From assembly GCA_964617455.1 (NCBI GenBank), contig CAZTYF010000016.1, positions 1 through 44,315 of the forward strand: a stretch of DNA of 44,315 bases, in the 5' to 3' direction. The stretch is from Monoglobus sp964617455 (GTDB taxonomy: Bacteria; Bacillota; Clostridia; Monoglobales; Monoglobaceae). A program made the position numbers and the translations under genes. How positions within the stretch are numbered: the first letter of the stretch is position 1; every line of letters starts with the position of its first letter. This document shows positions 8,893 to 17,283 of this stretch, piece after piece. The notes beneath the pieces were generated by a model. The model was not told where the DNA came from and made no database searches. It worked only from the letters and a program-made list of their open reading frames with translations.

Positions 8893-9852
8893 TTGAACTG
8901 GATAAAGATAAACATCATAACCACCTCCCGGGGCATTGACCCGGTATGTTATGCTCTTGAGGAGGCGGGTATAAACGGAGTCGAAATTTCCGACAAGGAG
9001 GACTTTGCCAAATTCCTTGAAGAAAATCGGAAATACTGGGACTATGTTGATGAAAGTTTGGAGAGTCTCAAAACCGCAGACACGAAAATAACCGCCTATG
9101 CGGAAGATAACGAGGAGGGTCTGTCGACTCTTGCGGAAATCGAAAAAAGGATATCCGCACTCAGGCAAGAAGATGTCCGGGGTGAGTTCGGCTCTCTCGA
9201 TATTGTGACGACTCCCGTTAAGGATGAGGATTGGTCCGAAAACTGGAAGCAATATTTTGTACCCACCGAGATTGGGTCCAAGGTTTTGATTCAGCCCGAA
9301 TGGCTGCCCCTTGAGGAGACTGCCGACAGGGTTGTCTTCCGGGTTAATCCCGGATTGACCTTTGGCACCGGCACTCATGATACCACCCGATTTTGCATCG
9401 AAGCCATAGAAGAGTTTCTGAAACCCGGGGATACGGTTTTGGATTTGGGCTGCGGCAGCGGAATATTGTCGATTATCGCTTTGTTGCTGGGCGCCTCCCA
9501 TTGCGATGCCGTTGATATCGATTCGAAAGCGGTGGATGTAGCCTATGCCAATTTGGCCCTGAACAACTTGGACCGAGAACTGTATAATGTCAGTTGCGGG
9601 GATATAATCGCAGACGATAATGTCCGAAAAAGATTCGGAAAGTATGACTTGGTTGTGGCCAATATCGTAGCCGATGTTATTATAGCTCTGGCCCCATACA
9701 TTATGGGATTTCTTAAGCCCGGCGGAAAATTCATCTGTTCGGGTATAATTAACGAGAGAGCGCAAGAAGTTGCAAAGGCTCTCCAAGCAGAAAATCTTGA
9801 GATTATCGAAGAAAAAAGGTCAAGTGAGTGGATAGCGTATATTTGTCGGTGA
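8893..9852 (+). CDS. prmA: Ribosomal protein L11 methyltransferase
   Basis: The 319-residue class I SAM-dependent enzyme trimethylates ribosomal protein L11. The N-terminal substrate-recognition domain runs to about residue 130. The interdomain region includes DEDWSENWKQYFVPTEIG and NPGLTFGTGTHDTT, and the SAM site is DLGCGSGILSI at about residue 180-195. VVANIVADVI is the active-site segment. The start is TTG 8893, with GGAG at 8881-8884 upstream; no in-frame ATG lies nearby and the residues from here match the family start (NWIKINI). The order HIT-prmA is consistent with a translation-related operon. Confidence 0.93.
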   Translation: MNWIKINIITTSRGIDPVCYALEEAGINGVEISDKEDFAKFLEENRKYWDYVDESLESLKTADTKITAYAEDNEEGLSTLAEIEKRISALRQEDVRGEFGSLDIVTTPVKDEDWSENWKQYFVPTEIGSKVLIQPEWLPLEETADRVVFRVNPGLTFGTGTHDTTRFCIEAIEEFLKPGDTVLDLGCGSGILSIIALLLGASHCDAVDIDSKAVDVAYANLALNNLDRELYNVSCGDIIADDNVRKRFGKYDLVVANIVADVIIALAPYIMGFLKPGGKFICSGIINERAQEVAKALQAENLEIIEEKRSSEWIAYICR

Positions 9853-9900
9853 TTTTTTCGATAAAATAGCAAAATAAGTGAATTATTTCCGAAATTCCTG

Positions 9901-9929
9901 TTGACAATTGCAAAAAATTGTTATACAAT
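9901..9929 (+). promoter_or_regulatory. Promoter with embedded inverted repeat before the L,D-transpeptidase gene
   Basis: TTGACA at 9901-9906 and TACAAT at 9924-9929 are 17 bases apart. The perfect inverted repeat ACAATT (9904-9909) - 6 bases - AATTGT (9916-9921) overlaps the -35 box and fills the spacer, which is where a repressor would bind. Confidence 0.65.
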
Positions 9930-9969
9930 TGAAACAAGGAAGATGGATTGGAACTAAAAGGAAGGTATT

Positions 9970-11340
9970 ATGAAAAGGAAGTTTTTCATTTGCATCATGT
10001 CGGTTGTTATGGTTCTGGCCCCATTCGGTATGGGTAATGCCTTGGCCGATGAGATTGACGAAGCTCCCGCTTCCGCAGAGGTTTTGGCCCCGGAGGTTTT
10101 GGGTCCCGAGGCAACCTTGTTTCCGAATGAGCCCTATACGGATTCCGAGCAGACCATGGGAACACCTCTGCCGGAGGGGGCCGCTTCTGCATCTCCCGAT
10201 ATGCTCACCGTCTCGGGTTACACGGTGAATTTTACCTGCGTTCTTGACGGTTGGCCTCGGTATGATTATGCGGTTTTTAACCTGTATTCGGCAAATGATG
10301 AGCTTCTCGGTTCCCATACCGTGTTCATAGGCGGCACGGAGGGTTTCAGCCTTGCCTATGACGTTCCCCCTGCACCCGTAGGAACGGTGTATTACCTTGA
10401 TGTGACCGGAGTGGATTCCGTTGACTATTACAGCGAGAATTACCCTCTGCCTCTTGCCGAGAGACTCCCTCTTTACACATACGCAAATGAGGACGGTTCG
10501 TTTTCGGCCGAGGCGTATATGACACTTCATATCAGAACCCAGGACACGATAAATGTCTATGTGGACGGGAAATATGTGGCTCTGTCCTCGCCGGCGATTT
10601 TTGAGGGGTCATCCGTAATTGCTCCTCTTTCGGAGATTGCCGAGGCGATTGGGATCACCGACTGTACCTACTATCCTCAATATGAGAGTGTGAAGGTCAA
10701 GACCGGAGATTACGAGATGCTTGTCAATATAGGGTATTCCTATATAACGGTCTTCGGGGAAGACAAAGCGCTCAATGTGCCGGTTTCGAACATCAACAGC
10801 CTGACATATATAGAGCTCAGACCTTTTGTGGAAAGTTTCGGCAGCACTTTGGAATTTTCCGATTCCGGGGAATATATAGATATTCATCTCACCAAGTCGC
10901 CTTTGGCTCTTGAGTCTGTTGCGGCTCTTGAAAAAAGGGTGAATGAAAGCGGCATCGGAAGTTCCACGAACTATATGATTTGGGTAAACAAGCAGAAATT
11001 TCGCTGTGCCGTTTTCGAAGGCTCGAAAGGGAATTGGAAGTGGCTTAAGGATTTCACGGTGGGAATAGGCGCCGAGGGAACGGAGACGATAACAGGCTCG
11101 TTTGAGTATTATGCGGCTCAAGACAGATGGTCCTATGCCAATTACTATGTGGGACCCGTAATGATTTTTTATGGAGGCTATGCCCTTCATTCGACATTTT
11201 TGAGATATGACGGAACTCCTTATAACAACAACGTAGGTGTTAAATTATCATTGGGATGTGTGCGATGCCAGGCGAAATATATAAACTGGATGGCAGCAAA
11301 TATGCCCTTTGGTACAAGAGTATATATTACAGAATCGTAG
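9970..11340 (+). CDS. Secreted L,D-transpeptidase with copper-amine-oxidase-N stalk domain
   Basis: The 456-residue protein has a signal peptide (MKRKFFICIMSVVMVLAPFG, cleavage probably after ALA near residue 27). A low-complexity acidic/proline segment (about 28-75) is followed by a beta-rich region (about 78-170) and a stalk domain of the copper amine oxidase N-terminal type (about 185-310, including VYVDGKYVAL and YIELRPFVESFG). The C-terminal YkuD-type domain has H407 in HST and the catalytic motif SLGCVR with C430. Enzymes of this type cross-link peptidoglycan by 3-3 bonds or attach proteins to it. The gene has its own promoter and is followed 16 bases later by a regulator gene. Confidence 0.88.
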   Translation: MKRKFFICIMSVVMVLAPFGMGNALADEIDEAPASAEVLAPEVLGPEATLFPNEPYTDSEQTMGTPLPEGAASASPDMLTVSGYTVNFTCVLDGWPRYDYAVFNLYSANDELLGSHTVFIGGTEGFSLAYDVPPAPVGTVYYLDVTGVDSVDYYSENYPLPLAERLPLYTYANEDGSFSAEAYMTLHIRTQDTINVYVDGKYVALSSPAIFEGSSVIAPLSEIAEAIGITDCTYYPQYESVKVKTGDYEMLVNIGYSYITVFGEDKALNVPVSNINSLTYIELRPFVESFGSTLEFSDSGEYIDIHLTKSPLALESVAALEKRVNESGIGSSTNYMIWVNKQKFRCAVFEGSKGNWKWLKDFTVGIGAEGTETITGSFEYYAAQDRWSYANYYVGPVMIFYGGYALHSTFLRYDGTPYNNNVGVKLSLGCVRCQAKYINWMAANMPFGTRVYITES

Positions 11341-11356
11341 AGAAGGAGGTTTTAGG

Positions 11357-11695
11357 ATGGACGACTTGACAATGCTTATTAAGCAGGAAATTAAGAAGCA
11401 GTATCGTAGCGTACGCCAGTTTGCATTCAGCGTAGGTATCGCCCAAACGACTGTTGTCAGCGCTCTCAAAAATGGCATTTCGGGCACCGGTTTCAACACT
11501 GTTATGAAGATGTGTAAGGCACTCAATATCAAAGTGTTTGACTATGAAATTCCGCTTGTTATTGATGACGACGTTGTCACACTTGTGAAGAAGTACAATT
11601 CTCTTGACAAACTTGCGGAACATACCGTAAAAACAGTGCTTGATGTTGAATACGAGCGATGTATGGCAGACGCTCTCAAGAGCTCAAAGATGTAG
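11357..11695 (+). CDS. Small Xre-type helix-turn-helix regulator
   Basis: The 112-residue protein has a lambda-repressor-like helix-turn-helix at about residues 10-65 (SVRQFAFSVGIAQTTVVSALKNG is the helix-turn-helix core, followed by VMKMCKALNIKVFDYE). A C-terminal helical part of about 45 residues may mediate dimerisation. AGAAGGAGG at 11341-11349 precedes ATG 11357 by 7 bases. It lies 16 bases after the L,D-transpeptidase gene on the same strand and is followed by a strong terminator, so the two genes form a unit. An autoregulatory role at the inverted repeat 9904-9921 is an inference. Confidence 0.75.
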   Translation: MDDLTMLIKQEIKKQYRSVRQFAFSVGIAQTTVVSALKNGISGTGFNTVMKMCKALNIKVFDYEIPLVIDDDVVTLVKKYNSLDKLAEHTVKTVLDVEYERCMADALKSSKM

Positions 11696-11761
11696 CAGGC
11701 TAAATCGTAAAACGATATTGCGTGCGTGAGAATGAAAAGAAAGTAAAAACAACTCACCAAA

Positions 11762-11805
11762 AAGACTCCGGCGTAAGTTCAGCTTTCGCCGGAGTCTTGT
11801 ATTTA
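11762..11805 (+). terminator. Intrinsic terminator after the Xre-type gene
   Basis: AAGACTCCGGCG (11762-11773) pairs with CGCCGGAGTCTT (11787-11798) in a perfect 12-bp stem with a 13-base loop. The following TGTATTTATATTT is U-rich on the plus strand, and A-rich sequence on the other side would also let it end the minus-strand malic enzyme transcript. Confidence 0.85.
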
Positions 11806-11835
11806 TATTTGCAATTTTGGCGTATATAATTTGAG

Positions 11836-12993
11836 TCAAATCTTGGGTGCCGCCTCCGCCACGGCCTTTGCAACAGTATCGGCGATTCTAGGGTCAAAGG
11901 CCTTGGGGATTATATATTCCTCGCTTAGCTCATCGTCGGATATGAGCCCTGCAATGGCCCGACATGCGGCTGTCTTCATTTCTTCCGTTATTGCCCCGGC
12001 CCGCACATCAAGAGCGCCTCTGAAAATACCCGGAAACGCAATCACGTTGTTAATCTGGTTGGGAAAATCGGAGCGGCCGGTGCCCACTATTCTCGCTCCC
12101 GCTTCTTTGGCAATATCCGGCATAATCTCCGGAGTGGGATTGGCCATTGCGAATACCACGGCGTCCTTTGCCATGGACCTTATCATATCCCCGCTCACGA
12201 TGTTCGGAGCCGAAACTCCGATAAAAACATCGGCTTCCGCCAAAACATCGGCAAGGGTTCCGCTAATCTTCTTCCTGTTGGTCACTTTTGACATTTTTCC
12301 CTGCTCCGAATTGAGACCTTTCATCCCCTCTTTGATGGCACCGAATTTGTCCGCAAGGATGATATTTTCCGCACCCATATTCATCAGCATTTTACATATG
12401 GCAATACCGGCGCTGCCTGCTCCGTTTATCACAATATTGACTTTCCCGATTTCCTTTTTGACAACCCGAAGAGCGTTGATTATTCCGGCAGATACCACAA
12501 TGGCGGTGCCATGCTGGTCATCGTGAAAAACAGGTATATCCAATTCTTCTTTAAGCCTCCGCTCCACCTCAAAACATCGAGGAGCGGCAATGTCTTCGAG
12601 ATTTATCCCGCCGAATCCGGGAGCGATGTTTTTCACCGTTTTGACGATTTCATCCGTGTCTTGGGTGGATAGGCATATGGGATAGGCATCGATGTTTGCG
12701 AAATTCTTAAAGAGTACGCACTTACCCTCCATAACCGGCAACCCCGCTTCCGGGCCTATATTGCCGAGGCCCAGCACCGCGCTGCCGTCGGTCACCACAG
12801 CCACCGAATTGCTCTTTCCGGTATATTCATAGACCAAGCTTTTGTCTTTGGCGATTTCTCGGCAGGGCTCCGCAACGCCCGGAGTATAGGCGATTGACAA
12901 TTCATCCTCGTTGTCTGTCGATGTTTTGGAGGCCACTTCGATTTTTCCTTTTAATTCCCTGTGGAGACGCAATGCCTCTTTGTTGTAATCCAT
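11836..12993 (-). CDS. NAD(P)-dependent malic enzyme (oxaloacetate-decarboxylating)
   Basis: The 385-residue enzyme converts malate to pyruvate and CO2. It is the short bacterial form. Visible features are SIAYTPGVAEP with the catalytic tyrosine, VTDGSAVLGLGNIGPEAGLPVMEGK, the metal-site region HDDQHGTAIV, the nucleotide-binding GAGSAGIAICKML, and ANPTPEIMPDIA. Cofactor choice (NAD or NADP) is not certain. ATG 12993 is chosen because AAGGAGAG sits just upstream, inside the last codons of coaX; the extension to 13017 would swallow that site. It is the last gene of the yfcE-like/coaX/malic enzyme unit. Confidence 0.93.
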   Translation of the reverse strand: MDYNKEALRLHRELKGKIEVASKTSTDNEDELSIAYTPGVAEPCREIAKDKSLVYEYTGKSNSVAVVTDGSAVLGLGNIGPEAGLPVMEGKCVLFKNFANIDAYPICLSTQDTDEIVKTVKNIAPGFGGINLEDIAAPRCFEVERRLKEELDIPVFHDDQHGTAIVVSAGIINALRVVKKEIGKVNIVINGAGSAGIAICKMLMNMGAENIILADKFGAIKEGMKGLNSEQGKMSKVTNRKKISGTLADVLAEADVFIGVSAPNIVSGDMIRSMAKDAVVFAMANPTPEIMPDIAKEAGARIVGTGRSDFPNQINNVIAFPGIFRGALDVRAGAITEEMKTAACRAIAGLISDDELSEEYIIPKAFDPRIADTVAKAVAEAAPKI

Positions 12994-12994
12994 T

Positions 12995-13765
12995 TTATCT
13001 CTCCTTGTTCTTGTCATATAGTATTTTAAGTCCGTCTACGGTAAGCATACTGTCGACCACATCGATTTCCTCGGATTCACGGGAAATCATCTTCGCCAAG
13101 CCTCCCGTGGCAACCACGGTGGCGTCTTCGCCGATTTCCTTTTTTATTTTGCGCACAATACTGTCGGTCATCCCCGCATGGCCATAGAGCGCACCGCTTT
13201 GGATGGAGTTTACGGTGTTTTTCCCGATGGGTGAGGGCGGTTTAAGGATTTCGACTTTTGGCAGTTTGGCTGTCCGCTCGACCAGGGCGTCAAGGGCGAT
13301 TTTCATTCCCGCAGTTATGACGCCTCCCACATAGCAGCCGCTTTTGTCAATGGAGCAAAAGGTTGTGGCGGTGCCAAAATCCACAATTATCAAGGGCGGT
13401 CGATATTTGTTTATTGCAGCTACTGCATTCACAATACGGTCCGCACCCAATTCTCTCGGATTGTCCATTTTTATGTTCATACCCGTTTTAATTCCGGGAC
13501 CCACAATCATGGGGGTGCAGCCCAAATATCTTTTCACCGCATTGGTAAGCGAATGCATAACAGTTGGGACAACAGAGGCCATCATAACATCGTCGACCGA
13601 TTCAGGGCCCACATTTTCACTCATAAGCAGTTGGGTCAGCAGTATCCCGTATTCATCGCTGGCTTTATTTATGTCGGTGGATATTCTCCAGCTGCGAATA
13701 AATTCATCTCCCTTGTATAGGGCCGTCACTATATTGGTGTTTCCCACATCAATAACAAGCAGCAT
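12995..13765 (-). CDS. coaX: Type III pantothenate kinase
   Basis: The 256-residue ASKHA-fold kinase performs the first step of coenzyme A synthesis. It starts MLLVIDVGNTNIVTALY (phosphate-1 motif) and has the family segments GPGIKTGMNI, NPRELGADRIVNAVAA and IIVDFGTATTFCSID, followed by GGVITAGMKIALDAL. The ATG at 13765 follows GAGGT by about 8 bases. Its stop lies one base before the malic enzyme start, so translation is probably coupled. Unlike CoaA, this type is not feedback-inhibited by CoA, a family property. Confidence 0.95.
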   Translation of the reverse strand: MLLVIDVGNTNIVTALYKGDEFIRSWRISTDINKASDEYGILLTQLLMSENVGPESVDDVMMASVVPTVMHSLTNAVKRYLGCTPMIVGPGIKTGMNIKMDNPRELGADRIVNAVAAINKYRPPLIIVDFGTATTFCSIDKSGCYVGGVITAGMKIALDALVERTAKLPKVEILKPPSPIGKNTVNSIQSGALYGHAGMTDSIVRKIKKEIGEDATVVATGGLAKMISRESEEIDVVDSMLTVDGLKILYDKNKER

Positions 13766-13792
13766 AGCATTTTACCTCGCAATCCGCAATTC

Positions 13793-14266
13793 TCAGGGTG
13801 TTTCCTTTATTTCGGCAGTAATCTTTCCGTTTTCGTCAATCTCAAGAGTCCCGTAGCTTATTCGGGCACAGCCCGGGTTGAACATAAGTATCCCGGAAAC
13901 CTCTTCCGAATAAGGATGGTGAGTGTGTCCAAAGACGCATATATCGGCCTTTTCCTCTCGGGACTTATATAAGAGAGAGATAAGATCCATTTTGACTCCG
14001 TACCTGTGACCGTGAGTCATAAACACCCTTTTGCCGGCAAAAGAGAAAGTCACCTCAAGCGGCACATCCCGTACCGACCAGTCGTTGTTGCCCAATACCG
14101 CCGCCACGGGAAGCCTCGGATAGGCCCGTTTTAAGGCCTCTGCATCTCTTTGAATATCCCCGGCAAACATGATCATATTCAAACCACCGGCCTCGATTTC
14201 GGCGTCCACCGCCCTTTTAAGAGCGGAAAACCCGCCGTGAGAATCACTGAGCACAATTGCCTTCAT
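13793..14266 (-). CDS. YfcE/MJ0936-type metallophosphoesterase
   Basis: The 157-residue calcineurin-like phosphoesterase shows all metal motifs: SDSHG (residues 7-11), AGDIQ, LGNND, THGHRYG and FGHTHHP. YfcE-type enzymes are phosphodiesterases in vitro with unclear natural substrates. The gene opens a three-gene minus-strand unit 27 bases ahead of coaX, behind a GTGACA-N17-TATAAT promoter. Nothing in the context identifies a substrate. Confidence 0.88.
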   Translation of the reverse strand: MKAIVLSDSHGGFSALKRAVDAEIEAGGLNMIMFAGDIQRDAEALKRAYPRLPVAAVLGNNDWSVRDVPLEVTFSFAGKRVFMTHGHRYGVKMDLISLLYKSREEKADICVFGHTHHPYSEEVSGILMFNPGCARISYGTLEIDENGKITAEIKETP

Positions 14267-14524
14267 AAAAAAGGAACCTCCGATATATTTCCTCGGGACA
14301 CAAAATCCCTTGACCCTATTATATCATATAAATATTCCATTGTCACCGTTTTTTATGATAAAATTATGAACTATAAATTGCAATATAAAATTACAACCAA
14401 ACAATACAACGCCACATCCGACAAACGGGGAAATTGTTTATAAATTGTTCATAAAAAATCTATATTTGGGGAGAGTTTTTATGGTAGAATTTGATAAATT
14501 CCATAAAGATAGGAGATGTATATC
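14267..14524. other. Divergent intergenic region
   Basis: This 258-base stretch lies between two divergent genes. On the left is the minus-strand promoter of the phosphoesterase unit; on the right a weak plus-strand -10-like TAGAAT at 14485-14490 and the ribosome site AGGAG at 14511-14515 serve the lipoprotein gene. The middle is very AT-rich and I see no gene or RNA in it. Confidence 0.6.
14318..14346 (-). promoter_or_regulatory. Sigma-A-type promoter for the yfcE-like/coaX/malic enzyme unit
   Basis: On the minus strand GTGACA (14346-14341) and TATAAT (14323-14318) are 17 bases apart, about 50 bases before the phosphoesterase start. Confidence 0.7.
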
Positions 14525-15175
14525 ATGAAAAAGCTTAATAAGAAAGTTTCAATTTCCGCTGTGGTTTTGTTGTGTGCCTTATGTGTGGCTGTGGGCGGCT
14601 GTGCCGCAACGGTTGTTCAGAATATTCAAGCGGAACTCAGGCCCGATTTTACGGTTGTTATCGATGGAACGGAGCGCACCTTCAAAAATGTAAACGGTGA
14701 AGTCGTTGACCCGATTTTATATAACGGTTCAACCTATCTCCCGATTCGTGCCATTGGTGAGATTATGGGCAAAAAAGTTACTTGGTATGAAGATCAAAAA
14801 CGTATTGAACTCACCGATGAGAGTTCAACGGTAACCGATGCCGACCAAATTGTGACGGACACGACAACTCCGGCTCCTCAAAATAACGGAGCATCCTCTG
14901 CGCAGCAAAATACGGCGCCTCAAGGCCAAAATAACGGCAATAATCAGGGTTCGGTTCCCGCAACCGCAGGTATAACCGTTGAAAGAGCAAAAGAAATCGC
15001 TTTGGAGAGAGCGGGCCTTGCCGCATCGGATGTGACTTTCACCGAGGCAAGAAGAGATTATGACGACCGGGTGGAAGTTTATGACATAGAGTTCCGCCGG
15101 GGCAGAACCGAGTATTCCGCCGAGATTCGCGTAAGCGACGGAGCAATAGTTTCCTGGGAAGTTGATAACGATTAA
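14525..15175 (+). CDS. PepSY-domain lipoprotein with stalk domain
   Basis: The 216-residue protein has a signal peptide whose end reads LCVAVGGC, giving a possible lipobox with C26 as the lipidated residue. A copper-amine-oxidase-N-type stalk segment covers about 35-100 (VVIDGT, NGSTYLPIRAIGEIMGK). A Q/N/A-rich linker follows at about 110-150, and a PepSY domain ends the protein (about 150-216, ITVERAKEIALERAG and VYDIEFRRGRTEYSAEI). It is probably anchored to the outer face of the membrane; PepSY domains often inhibit proteases, but the role here is unknown. ATG 14525 is used because AGGAG lies at 14511-14515, which overlaps the earlier ATG at 14516. Confidence 0.8.
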   Translation: MKKLNKKVSISAVVLLCALCVAVGGCAATVVQNIQAELRPDFTVVIDGTERTFKNVNGEVVDPILYNGSTYLPIRAIGEIMGKKVTWYEDQKRIELTDESSTVTDADQIVTDTTTPAPQNNGASSAQQNTAPQGQNNGNNQGSVPATAGITVERAKEIALERAGLAASDVTFTEARRDYDDRVEVYDIEFRRGRTEYSAEIRVSDGAIVSWEVDND

Positions 15176-15218
15176 GTTGGCATATAGCCCTATAAAAACA
15201 CAGTTTGAATTATCATAT

Positions 15219-15245
15219 TCGAGAGCCGTCCTCAGCGGCTCTCGA
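15219..15245. terminator. Bidirectional hairpin between the lipoprotein gene and folC
   Basis: CGAGAGCCG (15220-15228) pairs perfectly with CGGCTCTCG (15236-15244) around a 7-base loop. It lies between convergent genes and includes the last codons of folC. The plus-strand flank GTTGCTTGTTT is only moderately U-rich. Confidence 0.65.
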
Positions 15246-16491
15246 GTTGCTTGTTTGACAACAGCTTTTTAACCTCGCCCGCCAGATACAGAGAACCGCA
15301 TATGCAAATTATGCCGTCTGTTTTGGCGGCTTTTTTTAGTGCAAGAGCGGGGGATGGGGCAACTCGTATATTTAATTTATCGGTTTCGAATTGATGTTTC
15401 AGTTTTTCCGCCTCGAGGCAGCGGGGGTTATTGATTTGTGTCAAAATGAGGGTTGAGCCGTGTTTTTTTGCAAATTTTGATAGGAGTGTTGCCATTGCGG
15501 AGCAGTTCTTGTCTTCCATAACGGCGACTATGAAGGTTATGGGCTCATGCAAGGTCTCAAGTTCCTTGAGAAGAGTCTCTATGGCCTGCGGGTTGTGTGC
15601 TCCGTCGATTATTACGTTATTTATACGTTCAAGTCTGCCCTCGATTTTTCCGTTTGCCAAACCCCGTTTGAGGGAGGCGGAATTTATTTTGTACCCTAAA
15701 TCAGCGAGTTTTTTCGCCGCTTCAATGGCGCAAGAGGCGTTGAGGGCTTGAAACTCTCCCTCCATTGCCAGTGAATATTCCTCGCCTTTATACTCAAATG
15801 AGCGTTTCTTCGGATTGTAATTTTTGGGTAAGTCGGGGATAATCAATTCGGAATTTTTGTCTCTGCATACTTTCACGGTATTTTGAAGCACAACCTCGGC
15901 CGAATCCGGATATAAAACCACGGGACAACCCGGCTTTACTATTCCGAGTTTCTCCTTGGAAACGCTGTCAACGGTGAACCCCAAGTATTGGCAGTGGTCG
16001 AGACCGATGGAGGTCAAAACGGTAACCTCGGACTTTTCGATGATGTTCGTGGCATCCAATCTGCCTCCGAGACCGACTTCAAGAACAACAAAATCACAAC
16101 GGCATTGTTTAAACCGGACCAAGGCAACCGCAGTTATAAACGCAAATTCCGAGACTTTTGCGTCGTATCTTTCGGATATTTCTTTTACATATTCCACAAT
16201 CTCCGAAAGCTCCTCATCGCCGATAGGTACACCGTTGATTCTTATTCTCTCATTGAACTTGACAAGATAAGGCGAAGTGAATAGGCCTACTTTGAATCCT
16301 GCGGATATCAGTATCTCGGAAATCATAGTCGACACACTTCCTTTGCCGTTTGTGCCGCCGACATGAATAAATTTAAGTCCTTTCTGAGGGTTTCCCAAGT
16401 GATCCAAGAGAATGCCCAAAAGCTCATTCCCCAATTTTCGGCTGAACTTGGGAATGGAATGAATATATTCAAGGGATTGTTCATAAGTCAT
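15232..16491 (-). CDS. folC: Folylpolyglutamate synthase / dihydrofolate synthase
   Basis: The 419-residue Mur-ligase-family enzyme adds glutamate to folates (and usually to dihydropteroate). The P-loop reads HVGGTNGKGSVSTMI at about 42-56, followed by SPYLVKFNERIRINGVPI, LEVGLGGRLDATN, TSIGLDHCQYLG, and IDGAHNPQAIETLL in the C-terminal domain. It is the third gene after hisH and hisF, with a 4-base gap from hisF. The product supplies folates to the neighbouring formyl-THF users fmt, purN and purH, although those lie on the opposite strand. Confidence 0.94.
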   Translation of the reverse strand: MTYEQSLEYIHSIPKFSRKLGNELLGILLDHLGNPQKGLKFIHVGGTNGKGSVSTMISEILISAGFKVGLFTSPYLVKFNERIRINGVPIGDEELSEIVEYVKEISERYDAKVSEFAFITAVALVRFKQCRCDFVVLEVGLGGRLDATNIIEKSEVTVLTSIGLDHCQYLGFTVDSVSKEKLGIVKPGCPVVLYPDSAEVVLQNTVKVCRDKNSELIIPDLPKNYNPKKRSFEYKGEEYSLAMEGEFQALNASCAIEAAKKLADLGYKINSASLKRGLANGKIEGRLERINNVIIDGAHNPQAIETLLKELETLHEPITFIVAVMEDKNCSAMATLLSKFAKKHGSTLILTQINNPRCLEAEKLKHQFETDKLNIRVAPSPALALKKAAKTDGIICICGSLYLAGEVKKLLSNKQLESR

Positions 16492-16495
16492 ATCA

Positions 16496-17269
16496 TCAGC
16501 TCCGCCTTACCGGAACACCTTCCCCATGGAGATAATCCTTAAGGTCCGATATTTCTATCTCTCTGAAATGGAACAGTGATGCGGCAAGAGCGGCATCTGC
16601 TTTTCCATAGGTCAATGCATCTTTAAAATGCTCAACTTTTCCGGCTCCTCCGGAGGCAATAACGGGGATTGACACACTCTCTGCGATGGCTCGTGTCAAA
16701 TCTATATCATATCCCGACTTGGTTCCGTCACAGTCCATGGATGTGAGCAGAATTTCACCTGCGCCGAGGGATTCGGCTCTTTGGGCCCATTCCACGGCAT
16801 CAAGCCCCGTGTCTATCCTGCCGCCGTTTATGTATACATTCCATCGCTTTTCATTTTCGTTTTTGATATTCAGTTTTGCATCTATGGCAACAACCACACA
16901 TTGACTGCCAAACTTTTCGGCTGCATCCGATATGAGAGCGGGATTGCGGATTGCCGAGGAGTTAATGGAAATTTTGTCGGCCCCTTGAAGCAGAAGCTCG
17001 CGGAAATCCTCCACCGTTTTTATGCCGCCTCCCACAGTGAATGGGATAAAGACGGTTTCCGCCACTCTTTTAGCCATCTCAACCACGGTGCCTCTTGCTT
17101 CATGAGTGGCGGTTATATCCAAGAAAACAAGCTCGTCCGCTCCGGCCTCATTATAGACTTTGGCCACTTCAACCGGGTCTCCCGCATCGATTAGATTTAT
17201 AAAATTTACTCCCTTCACAACTCTTCCGTTTTTAACGTCGAGACAAGGGATGATTCGTTTCGCAAGCAT
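16496..17269 (-). CDS. hisF: Imidazole glycerol phosphate synthase cyclase subunit HisF
   Basis: The 257-residue (beta/alpha)8 barrel starts MLAKRIIPCLDVKNGRVVKG with catalytic D11 and has the second catalytic aspartate in VVAIDAKLN. PFTVGGGI and SVSIPVIASGGAGK are the phosphate-binding loops. With HisH it makes imidazole glycerol phosphate and AICAR, the latter being the substrate of the purH gene further along. It starts 14 bases after hisH with AAAGGAGG overlapping the hisH stop. No other his genes are in the window. Confidence 0.96.
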   Translation of the reverse strand: MLAKRIIPCLDVKNGRVVKGVNFINLIDAGDPVEVAKVYNEAGADELVFLDITATHEARGTVVEMAKRVAETVFIPFTVGGGIKTVEDFRELLLQGADKISINSSAIRNPALISDAAEKFGSQCVVVAIDAKLNIKNENEKRWNVYINGGRIDTGLDAVEWAQRAESLGAGEILLTSMDCDGTKSGYDIDLTRAIAESVSIPVIASGGAGKVEHFKDALTYGKADAALAASLFHFREIEISDLKDYLHGEGVPVRRS

Positions 17270-17283
17270 GGGACAAACCTCCT

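Noticed and set aside
8734..9786. 350-codon minus-strand frame opposite prmA
   Set aside because: It has no family match or start signal, and the plus-strand prmA is unambiguous.
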